64,000 nt of DNA from Ancylobacter novellus (GTDB lineage Bacteria > Pseudomonadota > Alphaproteobacteria > Rhizobiales > Methylopilaceae): NCBI GenBank assembly GCA_003241695.1, contig QFPN01000005.1, positions 186,001-250,000 of the forward strand, written 5' to 3'. The notes below the pieces were generated by a model. It worked only from the letters and a program-made list of their open reading frames with translations, was not told the DNA's origin and searched no databases. Positions 27,117-35,138 of the stretch are shown piece after piece; the first letter of the stretch is position 1, and each line of letters opens with the position of its first letter. A program made the position numbers and the translations under genes.

Positions 27117-28028
27117 ATGCTTCTCCCCGACACCGTCGTCATCTTCACCGAAAAGGCCGACTGGCACTCGAACGGCCTGCGGGACGCTTGCGCGCGGGAG
27201 GGGCTGAGGCCGCTCATCCTGTCGATGACCGACTGCGGCTTCGACGTGTCGTCCGGGCGGCCCGGACTCGTCTTCCCCGGCCTCGAAGGCAGGCTTCCGG
27301 GCGCGATCTTCGTGCGGCTGATCGCAGCCGGAACCACCGAGCAGATCACCGCCCGGCTCGGCCTGCTGCACGCGGCCCGGGCCGCCGGCGCGCAGGTGGT
27401 CAACGACGCCCGCTCGATCGAGGCCTGCGTCGACAAGTCGATGACGACCTTCCTGCTGGCGCAGGCGGGGCTCCCCACGCCGCGCACCATCGTCACGGAG
27501 AAGCCCGAGGCGGCTGAAGCCGCCCGAAAGGCGATCGGCGGCGACGTCGTGCTGAAGCCGCTGTTCGGCGCGCAGGGCAAGGGCATCCGCCGGCTCGCGC
27601 CCGGCGACGCCCTGCCCCCGTCGGAGGAGGTCGGCGGCGTCTACTACCTTCAGGAATTCGTCGCGAGCCGCGGCTCGCGAAACGCGGGCGGCGCGCATGA
27701 CTGGCGGGTCTTCGTGCTCGACGGGCGGCCGGTCGCGGCCATGATCCGGCGCTCGGAGAGCTGGGTCACCAACATCTTCCAGGGCGCGGACGGCGAGCCC
27801 GCCGATCCTTCCGGCGAGCCCGGCGCGTTCGCGGTGCGGGCGGCCGCCGCGGTTGGAGCCGACTACGCCGGCGTCGACCTGATCGAGGACGAAGACGGCC
27901 GCTTCCTCGTGCTCGAGGTCAACTCCATGCCGGCATGGAAGGGGCTCCAGGGCGCGACCGGCGTCGACGTCGCCGGGGCGCTCGCCGGCGACCTCGCCCG
28001 CAGGCTCGCGCGCCCCAATGCCGCCTGA
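27117..28028 (+). CDS. RimK-type ATP-grasp ligase of the H4MPT cluster (orf5-like)
   Basis: 303 residues of the RimK/COG0189 ATP-grasp family. Visible: GGDVVLKPLFGAQGKGIRRL (ATP-binding lysine and glycine loop, about residues 141-160), DWRVFVLDGRPVAAMIRR and the metal site LVLEVNSMPAWKGL. The archaeal relative MptN adds glutamate to H4MPT. In methylotrophs the cofactor lacks that tail in most reports, so the substrate here is open. The start MLLPDTVVIF was chosen over a longer frame running into the palindrome. It overlaps the next gene by 11 bases. Confidence 0.88.
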   Translation: MLLPDTVVIFTEKADWHSNGLRDACAREGLRPLILSMTDCGFDVSSGRPGLVFPGLEGRLPGAIFVRLIAAGTTEQITARLGLLHAARAAGAQVVNDARSIEACVDKSMTTFLLAQAGLPTPRTIVTEKPEAAEAARKAIGGDVVLKPLFGAQGKGIRRLAPGDALPPSEEVGGVYYLQEFVASRGSRNAGGAHDWRVFVLDGRPVAAMIRRSESWVTNIFQGADGEPADPSGEPGAFAVRAAAAVGADYAGVDLIEDEDGRFLVLEVNSMPAWKGLQGATGVDVAGALAGDLARRLARPNAA

Positions 28029-28860
28029 GCGCTTCGATCTCGCGGGCGTCGCGCGAGCCTTCGTCGCCGCCTGCCGGGCCGAGCTTCACGCGCTGAAGCC
28101 CGGCAACGTCCACGTCTTCCGCGACGGCCACGGCATGACGGTCGCGACCTTCGAACGCGCCGCGGAGGTCGCCTCCGTGCGTCTCGTCGCGGGGCGGAGC
28201 GTCGGCGAGCGGATCGAGGGCGCGACCAAGGCGTCGCTCGGGGCCGTCGGCCTCAACGCCAATCTCGGCATCGTCCTGCTCTGCGCGCCCCTCGCCCAGG
28301 CCGCGCTCGAAGACGGCGGCGCGCCGCTGCGCGACGCTCTCGCGCGCGTGCTCGACCGCCTCACCGTCGCGGACGCCGAAGCCGCCTACCGGGCGATCGC
28401 CGCCGCCAATCCCGGCGGTCTCGGCCGGACGGACCAGCACGACGTCGCGGAGCCGCCCCGAATCACGTTGCGCGAAGCGATGGCGGCCGCGGCCGACCGC
28501 GATCGGATCGCGTTGCAATACGTCACCGGATTCGAGGACGTGTTCGCCGCGGCCGAGGCCTATCGCGCGCGGCTTCCCGGCCGCGAGGCGGTCGAGGACG
28601 TCTATCTCGGCCTGCTCGCGCTGTTCCCCGACAGCCACGTGGCCCGGAAGTTCGGTTCCGCGGCGGCCGAATCGCTTCGGCGCGAGGCGGCGGCCTTCGC
28701 GGCGACGCTGGACGAGCATGACAGCCGTGAGCGCGCGCTCGACGCCTTCGACCTGCACCTGAAGGCCCGCGGCCTGAATCCCGGCACCACCGCCGACCTC
28801 ACGGTCGCGGCGCTGTTCGCGGCGGCGCTGCAAGAAGCCCCGCGAGGTCGTCCGGCCTGA
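28018..28860 (+). CDS. CitG-like (triphosphoribosyl-dephospho-CoA synthase family) protein, orf7-like
   Basis: 280 residues of the CitG/MdcB family (COG1767). Recognisable are LHALKPGNVHVFRDGHGMT at residues 23-41 and the glycine-rich block LGAVGLNANLGIVLLCAPLA. CitG itself makes a phosphoribosyl-linked CoA derivative for citrate lyase; no citrate or malonate lyase gene is present here. Orthologues in methylotroph H4MPT islands are needed for C1 metabolism, but the reaction is not assigned. Its last 62 bases overlap the 3' end of the HisA-like gene on the opposite strand. Confidence 0.88.
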   Translation: MPPERFDLAGVARAFVAACRAELHALKPGNVHVFRDGHGMTVATFERAAEVASVRLVAGRSVGERIEGATKASLGAVGLNANLGIVLLCAPLAQAALEDGGAPLRDALARVLDRLTVADAEAAYRAIAAANPGGLGRTDQHDVAEPPRITLREAMAAAADRDRIALQYVTGFEDVFAAAEAYRARLPGREAVEDVYLGLLALFPDSHVARKFGSAAAESLRREAAAFAATLDEHDSRERALDAFDLHLKARGLNPGTTADLTVAALFAAALQEAPRGRPA

Positions 28861-29524
28861 GCCTGCCGTCGTGGAGAGCGCTCGCGACCAGCGCGCCAGC
28901 GACGCCGATCCCCGCGAGCGCCCTCAGATCGTCGATCCCGCGCACCCCGCCGGCGGCGTAGACCGAACGGTCGCCGGCGCGGGCGACGACGTCCGCCAGC
29001 CGCGCGAAGTCCGGCCCCGAATCGGCGCCGACCCTGGCGAGCGTCATCACGATCATCCGATCGGGCCACAGCGTCGCGTCCTCGTGAGCGGCCGGGGGGC
29101 CGATCGCCCCCCCGGCGTCATGGTCGAGCGACAGCACGCCGCGGGAGGCCTTCAACGCATGGCCGAGCGTGCGGACGTCCTCGAAGCTCTCCGTCCCGAT
29201 GACCGCCGTGCCCTCGCCCGCCTCGCGACGCTCGGACAGATCCTCCACGTCGGCCGCGCCGCGGTCGATCCAGAGCTCGACCGCCGGATGCGCGGCGGTG
29301 AGCGCGGAAACCGCATGGTCATGGCCGCGACCGCCGCGGATGGCGTCGATGTCCGCGACATAGAGCCGTTTGAACGGCGCGAGGCGCAGCAATGCGGACG
29401 CGACCGCGAGCGGCCCCGAGCCCTCCACGAGAGGCGAACGGATCGGCCGGTAGGCCCCGCGCTCGCCGCGGCGGGCGTGCACGACCTCGCCGCCCATCAG
29501 GTCGATCACGGGAACGACGTCCAT
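28799..29524 (-). CDS. HisA-like TIM-barrel protein of the H4MPT cluster
   Basis: 241 residues similar to phosphoribosylformimino-AICAR isomerase (HisA). The N-terminal VIDLMGGEVVHARRG keeps the first catalytic aspartate. LSLDHDAGG occupies the position of the second, and YAAGGVRGIDDLRALA resembles the phosphate-binding end of the barrel. It lacks other his genes nearby and is found in methylotroph H4MPT islands (orf9-like in Methylobacterium nomenclature, a tentative match). It is probably an isomerase on a ribosylated intermediate of H4MPT synthesis. Transcribed opposite to its neighbours. Confidence 0.85.
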   Translation of the reverse strand: MDVVPVIDLMGGEVVHARRGERGAYRPIRSPLVEGSGPLAVASALLRLAPFKRLYVADIDAIRGGRGHDHAVSALTAAHPAVELWIDRGAADVEDLSERREAGEGTAVIGTESFEDVRTLGHALKASRGVLSLDHDAGGAIGPPAAHEDATLWPDRMIVMTLARVGADSGPDFARLADVVARAGDRSVYAAGGVRGIDDLRALAGIGVAGALVASALHDGRLRPDDLAGLLAAPPRTAPRP

Positions 29525-29628
29525 GGCTGCCTCCGAACCTCGCGCCTGTGTATCCCCTTGTCAGGCTTGCGCCAGACGTTGTTCGGACGCAGGAAGCCGA
29601 CTGCGTGGTTCTGCAGGGATTTTCTCGT

Positions 29629-30579
29629 TTGCGCGTGCTCGTCTGCGAATTCGTGACCGGCGGCGGCATGAGGGGCGAGCCGCTCCCCGCCTCCCTCGCC
29701 CGCGAGGGCGCGATGATGCGCGACGCGCTGCTGCGCGACCTCGCGGACCTTCCGGGCGTCGAACTCGTCGCGACCCATGACGACCGGCTCGCGCCGCCGG
29801 CCTCCGCGCAAAGCCGACCGATCGGCGAGGCGGACGACGTCTGGGCGATCTGGGCCGCGTTGGGCGCGGACGCCGACGTCGCATGGGCGATCGCGCCCGA
29901 AACCGGCGGCCTCCTGTCCCGCCTGAGCCGGACGCTCCGGTCCGCGTGCGCGACCGTGGTCGGGCCGGACGAGGAGACGATCGAGATCGCGTCCTCCAAG
30001 AGCCGCACCGCCGAGCGGCTCGCCGCCCACGGGATTCGGACGCCGCAGGTCTGGACGGAAGCTCCCACGGACGTCGCCGGCCCCTTCGTGACGAAGCCCG
30101 ACGACGGCGCGGGTTGCGAGGCGACGCTCATGCTCGACCGTCCGCCCGCCGTGGGCGCGCTCGCGGCCGGACATGTGATCCAGCCTTATGTGCCGGGCGA
30201 GGCCGCGAGCCTCACGGTCCTGCGCGCGCATGGCGAAACGCGGCTGCTCGCCGCAACCCGCCAGCATATCCGGATCGAAGACGGCGCGTTTCGGTTTTAC
30301 GGCCTTTCGGTCGGCGCGATCGAAGACGCCGATGGCCGGCTCGCGGCTCTCGCCGAAGCGGTTTGCGACGCGCTGTGCGGCCTCGAAGGGATTTTCGGGA
30401 TCGACATCGTGCTGACGCCCGACGGTCCGGTCGTCATCGAAATCAATCCGCGCCTCACAACCGCTTATGCGGCGCTGCGCGAGGCGTTGGGAGAAAATCC
30501 GGCCGCCATGGTCCCGCCCTTCTCGCGCGGCTCCTTGCAGACGGCCCACGCCGTCCGCCAGGTCGAGATCGCGCTGTGA
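29629..30579 (+). CDS. ATP-grasp ligase, MfnD-like (tyramine-glutamate ligase family; orf17-like)
   Basis: 316 residues from a TTG start at 29629, chosen because AGGGA lies nine bases upstream and the protein then begins LRVLVCEFVTGGG, the usual family start; a GTG at 29605 or 29635 is also possible. ATP-grasp segments include GPFVTKPDDGAGCEATLM and the metal site VVIEINPRLTTAYAAL. Archaeal MfnD joins glutamate to tyramine in methanofuran synthesis. The same step is expected for methylofuran. It overlaps the MfnF-like gene by four bases. Confidence 0.87.
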   Translation: MRVLVCEFVTGGGMRGEPLPASLAREGAMMRDALLRDLADLPGVELVATHDDRLAPPASAQSRPIGEADDVWAIWAALGADADVAWAIAPETGGLLSRLSRTLRSACATVVGPDEETIEIASSKSRTAERLAAHGIRTPQVWTEAPTDVAGPFVTKPDDGAGCEATLMLDRPPAVGALAAGHVIQPYVPGEAASLTVLRAHGETRLLAATRQHIRIEDGAFRFYGLSVGAIEDADGRLAALAEAVCDALCGLEGIFGIDIVLTPDGPVVIEINPRLTTAYAALREALGENPAAMVPPFSRGSLQTAHAVRQVEIAL

Positions 30580-31634
30580 CGGCCTCGACCCTCGGCTGGG
30601 ACGTGGGCGGCGCCCATCTGAAGTTCGCGCGGCTCGGGGCCGACGGCGCGCTCGAGGCCGTGCGCATCGTCGCCTGCCCGCTCTGGCGCGGCCTCGACGA
30701 ACTCGACGCCGCGCTCGACGCGCTCGCGCCGGACATGCCCGCAGGCGCGGCCTCGGCCGTCACCATGACGGGGGAACTGGTCGATCTCTGGCCCGACAGG
30801 CGCTCGGGCGTCGCGGCGCTCGTCGAGCGGCTGGCCGCGCGGCTCGGCCGAGCGACGACCTTCTACGCGGGCGGGGCCGGCTTCGTCGGAGCGGCGCAGG
30901 CGGACACCGTGTGGGAGCGGATCGCCTCCGCCAACTGGCGCGCCACCGCGGAAGCTCTGGCGGCGGAGGTCGGAGACGGCCTTCTGGTCGACGTCGGCTC
31001 GACCACGGCGGATCTCATTCCCTTCGCCGAAGGCCGGGTGCGGGCGCTTGGGAACACAGACGCCGGGCGCATGGCGGCGGAGGAGCTCGTCTATCTGGGC
31101 GCCGCCCGCACGCCCGTCATGGCGATCAGCCCGCGTCTGCCGTTCGGCGGCGCGTGGCTTCAGCCGATGGCCGAGCATTTCGCCACCACGGCGGACGTGT
31201 TCCGCCTGACCGGCGACCTGCCGGAGGACGCCGACCTTCATCCCGCGGCGGACGGCGGCCCGAAGACGCGCGAGGCGAGCGCCCGACGCCTGCTCCGCAT
31301 GGTGGGAGCGGACCTCGACGCCGAGACGGCGCCGCAGGCCGAGCGGCTCGCGGGCTGGCTCACGGAAGCCGCGCTCCGACGGCTTTCGGACGCCGCGGCG
31401 CTCGCCCTGTCGCGTGCCGACATCGCCCCGGCCGGGACGGTCTACGGCGCGGGCGTCGGCCGGTTTCTCGCCGCAAGGCTGGCGCGCCGGCTCGGGCTCC
31501 TGTATCGCGACGTCGGCGGGCTGTGGTCCGCCGACCCGACCCTTGCGTCCGCCGCCGCCGACTGCGCTCCAGCCGTCGCGGTCGCGCGGCTGTTCGCGCG
31601 CCGTGACGACGCCAGCGAACCTTCGAACGCCTGA
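30576..31634 (+). CDS. MfnF-like ASKHA-family enzyme (methylofuran biosynthesis)
   Basis: 352 residues with a GTG start overlapping the upstream stop. Older databases call it a hydantoinase-like H4MPT-linked C1 transfer protein. The N-terminal LGWDVGGAHLKFARLG and the central LLVDVGSTTADLIPF are the two phosphate-loop motifs of the ASKHA fold. YGAGVGRFLAARLARRLG is near the C-terminus. In methanogens MfnF condenses the aminomethylfuran diphosphate with glutamyl-tyramine. Coupling to the MfnD-like gene supports the same role for methylofuran. Confidence 0.88.
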   Translation: MTASTLGWDVGGAHLKFARLGADGALEAVRIVACPLWRGLDELDAALDALAPDMPAGAASAVTMTGELVDLWPDRRSGVAALVERLAARLGRATTFYAGGAGFVGAAQADTVWERIASANWRATAEALAAEVGDGLLVDVGSTTADLIPFAEGRVRALGNTDAGRMAAEELVYLGAARTPVMAISPRLPFGGAWLQPMAEHFATTADVFRLTGDLPEDADLHPAADGGPKTREASARRLLRMVGADLDAETAPQAERLAGWLTEAALRRLSDAAALALSRADIAPAGTVYGAGVGRFLAARLARRLGLLYRDVGGLWSADPTLASAAADCAPAVAVARLFARRDDASEPSNA

Positions 31635-31648
31635 CGAGTTACCCGCCG

Positions 31649-32020
31649 ATGAGCGACCGGATCTTCATACGTGGCATTCAGGTCCACGCGTATCATGGCG
31701 TTTTCGAAGAGGAACACCGCCTCGGCCAGAAGTTCCTGTTCGACGTCGACTACTGGGTTGAGGCGCAGCCTTACGCGCAGGCCGACGACTTTTCCGGCGC
31801 GGTTTCCTACGCCGACGTCCATGACGTCGTGATCGCCGTCGCCAAAGGTCCGCGCATCAACCTGATCGAAGCGCTCGCGGAGCGGATCGCCGAGCAGCTT
31901 CTGGCCTCGTTCCCGACGATCGAGCAGGTGCGCGTCGAAGTTCACAAGCCCGGCGCTCCGATCGCCGGCGTGTTCTCCGACGTCGGCGTCGAGATCCTGC
32001 GGCGACGCTCCGGAGCCTGA
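31649..32020 (+). CDS. folB: Dihydroneopterin aldolase
   Basis: 123 residues. The catalytic glutamate region VHAYHGVFEEEHRLGQKFLFD is split here for reference: YHGVF-E-EEHRLGQ near residues 14-26. The catalytic lysine lies in VEVHKPGAPIAG. It makes 6-hydroxymethyl-dihydropterin from dihydroneopterin, a precursor of both folate and H4MPT. Its place 15 bases after the MfnF-like gene and three bases before folK suggests it serves the H4MPT branch, although it may supply folate too. Confidence 0.92.
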   Translation: MSDRIFIRGIQVHAYHGVFEEEHRLGQKFLFDVDYWVEAQPYAQADDFSGAVSYADVHDVVIAVAKGPRINLIEALAERIAEQLLASFPTIEQVRVEVHKPGAPIAGVFSDVGVEILRRRSGA

Positions 32021-32023
32021 GGC

Positions 32024-32527
32024 ATGATCGAAATCGGATTCGGCCTCGGCAGCAATGTCGGGGACAAGGTCGCGAACGTCGAACGCGCGCTCGAAAGGCT
32101 GTTCCGCGGCCCGGAGGTCGACTTCGTCGTCGCGTCGTCGATCTGGCGCACGGCGCCCTGGGGCTATCTCGACCAGGACTGGTTCGCCAACGCCTGCGCG
32201 GTCGGCCGCACGGCGCTTTCGCCCGACGAGGCGCTCGCCTTCACCCAAAGCGTCGAGGCCGACCTCGGGCGAGAGGCGACGTTCCGCTGGGGGCCGCGGC
32301 TGATCGACGTCGACATTCTCTATCTCGGCGAGGCGCAGATCCGGTCAGATCGCCTCATCATTCCGCACAAGGAAATGTTCAACCGCGCCTTCGTGCTGAC
32401 GCCGCTCGCGGAAATCCGCCCGGACCTCACGCTTGACGGCCGCTCGATCCGTGACGCCGCGGCGGTCGGCGGCGATCAGGGCTTCACGCGGCTCGCCCAG
32501 CCCTGGCGGCCGACGCCGGCCGGCTGA
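32024..32527 (+). CDS. folK: 6-hydroxymethyl-7,8-dihydropterin pyrophosphokinase
   Basis: 167 residues. GLGSNVGDKVANVERAL at the N-terminus and the signature RWGPRLIDVDILYLG (HPPK pattern with the two magnesium aspartates) at about residues 85-99 identify it. It activates hydroxymethyl-dihydropterin with pyrophosphate for coupling to p-aminobenzoate (folate) or beta-RFA-P (H4MPT). It closes the C1 island and is convergent with the receiver gene, three bases away. Confidence 0.93.
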   Translation: MIEIGFGLGSNVGDKVANVERALERLFRGPEVDFVVASSIWRTAPWGYLDQDWFANACAVGRTALSPDEALAFTQSVEADLGREATFRWGPRLIDVDILYLGEAQIRSDRLIIPHKEMFNRAFVLTPLAEIRPDLTLDGRSIRDAAAVGGDQGFTRLAQPWRPTPAG

Positions 32528-32530
32528 CCC

Positions 32531-32896
32531 CTACTCCGCGGACTTCGCGGCGAGGCCGACGAACGCGTCGAGCTCGCGCAGGATGGCTTCCGGGACGAAG
32601 GGCTTCGGAACGAGCCGCTCGCGTTCGAGGCCGTCCGGCGCGTCGGCGCGGTCCGCGCCCGAAACGAAGACGAAGGGCACGCTCCGCAAGCGCAAATCGA
32701 GCGCCAGCGCGTAGGTCTTGCCGTCGGTCACGTCGATGTCGAGCAGGGCGAAACCCGGCGGCGCTGCCGCAATCGACTGCAGGGCGTCGCGCACGGACGC
32801 GGCGAGGACGATCTCAGCGTCAGGAAAGCGGTCGAGCACGATCGCCTCGATTTCGAGAGCGACGACAGGCTCGTCCTCGACGATCAGCACGCGCAT
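32531..32896 (-). CDS. Stand-alone response regulator receiver protein
   Basis: 121 residues consisting only of a receiver domain: MRVLIVEDEPVVALEIEAI with the acidic pair, a phosphoacceptor aspartate in FALLDIDVTDG (about residue 54), a serine in VFVSGAD and the conserved lysine in LVPKPFVPEAI. No output domain or kinase gene is adjacent. Such single-domain regulators in Hyphomicrobiales often act in phosphorelays with HWE-type kinases. The start was set at MRVLIVEDE, seven codons inside the longer frame. Confidence 0.88.
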   Translation of the reverse strand: MRVLIVEDEPVVALEIEAIVLDRFPDAEIVLAASVRDALQSIAAAPPGFALLDIDVTDGKTYALALDLRLRSVPFVFVSGADRADAPDGLERERLVPKPFVPEAILRELDAFVGLAAKSAE

Positions 32897-32969
32897 GACC
32901 GGCGTACTCCACGACATCCGCCGCCGCGAAACGCCGCCGCGGCTGTCGGACTAGACGCGCGCGCGCCGT

Positions 32970-33911
32970 CTAAGGTTCCGCGGATCGCCGCGAGATGCTG
33001 GGGAGAAACTCGGCGCCGCGCTCCGACAGGAAGGCGCTCATGGCCGCGGCCGGCGGCGTGAGGCGCTTCCCCGCGCGGCGCACCACGTGCCATTGGCGCA
33101 TGATGGGCAGGCCGTCGACGTCGAGCTGGGCGAGCCGCCCGTCCAGAACCTCGGCCGCGACCGTGTGGGCCGAGATGAAGGCGAGGCCGAGGCCCGCGAT
33201 CACCGCCTGTTTGATCGTCTCGTTGGAGCCGATCTCCATGCCGCTCTTCGCCTGAATCTTCTGCTCGGCGAACAGCCGCTCCATCAGCGCGCGCGTGCCC
33301 GACCCGGACTCGCGCATGAGGAAGACGTGGCCGGTGAGTTCCGCCGGCTTGAGCCGTTTGCCGACGAGCGGATGATCGTTCGGGGCGACCACGATGTGCG
33401 GGTGGTCGCCGATCACGGTCCGCATCGTCTCCATATCCTCGGGCGGACGGCCCATGATGGCGACGTCGACCTTGTCGCCGCGCAGCAGGTCGAGCACCTC
33501 GGCGCGGTTGCCGACCGCGAGACTGAGCTCGACCTTCGGATGCGAGCGGGCGAAGGCCCCGAGGGCCATGGGCGCGAAATATTTCGCGGTCGACACGATC
33601 GCGACCGAGACGCGGCCGCCTTCGAGCCCCTTCATGGCCTCGAGCGCAGCGACGCAATCCCGGATCGCGGACTCGATGCGCGCGACGGCCTCCACCACCT
33701 CGCGCCCGGCGTCGGTCGGACGGAACTTGTCTCCGGAACGGTCGAGCAGCGGCAGTTCGGTCGCGGCTTCGAGGAGCTGGACCTGCATGGTGACGGCGGG
33801 CGGAGTCACGCCGAGCCGGCGCGCCGCGGCGCTCACGGCTCCGGTGTCCGCGACGGCGGCGAGCGCCCGCAGCTGCTTCACTGTCAAAGAACGGATAAGG
33901 TCTTCAGACAT
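32970..33911 (-). CDS. cbbR: LysR-family transcriptional regulator, CbbR type
   Basis: 313 residues. The N-terminal helix-turn-helix (LTVKQLRALAAVADTGAVSA then AARRLGVTPPAVTMQVQLLE) matches LysR proteins. The C-terminal effector domain has the CbbR-like VAIVSTAKYFAPMALGAFAR. It is transcribed away from fbp with a 187-base gap, the classical cbbR/cbb arrangement, so it probably activates the cbb genes in response to metabolites such as RuBP. The start MSEDLIRSLTVKQ was preferred over the 68-residue longer frame. Confidence 0.92.
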   Translation of the reverse strand: MSEDLIRSLTVKQLRALAAVADTGAVSAAARRLGVTPPAVTMQVQLLEAATELPLLDRSGDKFRPTDAGREVVEAVARIESAIRDCVAALEAMKGLEGGRVSVAIVSTAKYFAPMALGAFARSHPKVELSLAVGNRAEVLDLLRGDKVDVAIMGRPPEDMETMRTVIGDHPHIVVAPNDHPLVGKRLKPAELTGHVFLMRESGSGTRALMERLFAEQKIQAKSGMEIGSNETIKQAVIAGLGLAFISAHTVAAEVLDGRLAQLDVDGLPIMRQWHVVRRAGKRLTPPAAAMSAFLSERGAEFLPSISRRSAEP

Positions 33912-34098
33912 CCTGAATGAGCGCTTTAGGGGATTTGGCTTTGCTGAGCAATCGGTATATGGACCGGAGCCTGTCGCGCGACCCACCGTCGCGGCCTCGG
34001 GGGATGCGGGGTAAGACAAACTGCTGTCCCGGTTCGCGGTCGACGCGCTGTCGCGCGCGGCCGCTGCGGGGCATGATACGGCGCGCAAGGAGACCGAC
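33912..34098. promoter_or_regulatory. Divergent cbbR-fbp regulatory region
   Basis: 187 bases that should contain the CbbR binding sites and both promoters. The part next to cbbR (33912-33961) is relatively AT-rich, with GGCTTTGCTGAGCAATCGG and a -10-like TATATG at 33956-33961. CbbR sites of the T-N11-A form can be drawn in several registers, so I do not assign one. AAGGAG at 34087-34092 is a good ribosome-binding site for the GTG start of fbp. Confidence 0.55.
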
Positions 34099-35118
34099 GT
34101 GGCGGACATGACCACCCTCGAAGCCTATCTCGACGGCTGGGCGGCCGGCGGCGAGGGCCGTGCGGACGTGGCGAAAACCGTTCTCGCAATGTGCGAGGCC
34201 GGCCGTCGCATCGCCGCGATCGTGGGACGCGGCGCCCTCGAGGGAAACATGGCCGAGGCCATCGGCGGCAACGCCGGGGGCGACACGCAGAAGGCGCTCG
34301 ACGTCCGCACCCATGAGATGACGCTCGAAGCGCTCAAGGACGCGCCGGTGGCGCGGGTCGGGTCCGAGGAGGCCGAGGAGGTCGCGGTCCTGGACGAGAG
34401 CCGGCCTCTCGCGGTCGCGATGGATCCGCTCGACGGCTCGTCGAACATCGAGACCAACGTTTCGATCGGCACGCTGTTCGGCGTTCTGCCCAACATCGGC
34501 GAGGACACGTTCCTGCAGCCTGGCTCCAAGCAGCTCGCCGCCGGCTTCATCGTCTACGGGCCCGCGACCGCGCTCGTGCTGACTGTCGGCGAAGGCACGC
34601 AGATCTTCATGCTGGATCACGGATCCGACGCCTTCCTGAGGACGCACAAGGACGTCCGGATTCCGGAGAAGACCAAGGAATACGCGATCAACGCGTCGAA
34701 CCAGCGTCACTGGAACGAGCCGATGGCGGCCTATGTCGCCGACTGTCTCGCGGGCGAGACCGGTCCGCGCGAGAAGAACTTCAACATGCGCTGGGTCGGC
34801 TCGCTGGTCGCGGACATGTTCCGCATCCTCGTGCGCGGCGGCGTCTACCTTTATCCGGGCGACGCGCGCGAGGGCTACGGCTCGGGCCGCCTGCGGCTCG
34901 TCTACGAGTGCAATCCGATCGCCATGGTCTGCGAGCAGGCCGGCGGCGTCGCCACCGACGGCGCGACGCGCATCCTCGACCTCACGCCCGAGAGGCTGCA
35001 CCAGCGCGCGCCCCTGATCGCGGGCTCCGCCGAAGAGGTGGAGCGCATCGCCCGCTATTACGAGAAGCCGTCCCGCTCCTCCCCGCTCTTCGCCAAGCGC
35101 GGCCTGTTCCTCGCCTGA
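34099..35118 (+). CDS. cbbF: Fructose-1,6-bisphosphatase class I
   Basis: 339 residues with a GTG start six bases after AAGGAG. It dephosphorylates fructose-1,6-bisphosphate (and often sedoheptulose-1,7-bisphosphate) in the Calvin cycle and gluconeogenesis. The metal site AMDPLDGSSNIETNVSIGT lies near residue 115. GGVYLYPGDAREGYGSGRL and LVYECNPIAMVCEQAGG, the substrate-binding blocks, are intact. It is first in a cbb unit with prk, rpe and a cbbY-like gene. Confidence 0.96.
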   Translation: MADMTTLEAYLDGWAAGGEGRADVAKTVLAMCEAGRRIAAIVGRGALEGNMAEAIGGNAGGDTQKALDVRTHEMTLEALKDAPVARVGSEEAEEVAVLDESRPLAVAMDPLDGSSNIETNVSIGTLFGVLPNIGEDTFLQPGSKQLAAGFIVYGPATALVLTVGEGTQIFMLDHGSDAFLRTHKDVRIPEKTKEYAINASNQRHWNEPMAAYVADCLAGETGPREKNFNMRWVGSLVADMFRILVRGGVYLYPGDAREGYGSGRLRLVYECNPIAMVCEQAGGVATDGATRILDLTPERLHQRAPLIAGSAEEVERIARYYEKPSRSSPLFAKRGLFLA

Positions 35119-35138
35119 CGACAGCCGTCCGCGCGCCC

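Noticed and set aside
28799..29524. Calling the HisA-like gene hisA of histidine synthesis
   Set aside because: No other his gene is near and the gene sits in a methylotroph cofactor island where HisA-like paralogues are known.
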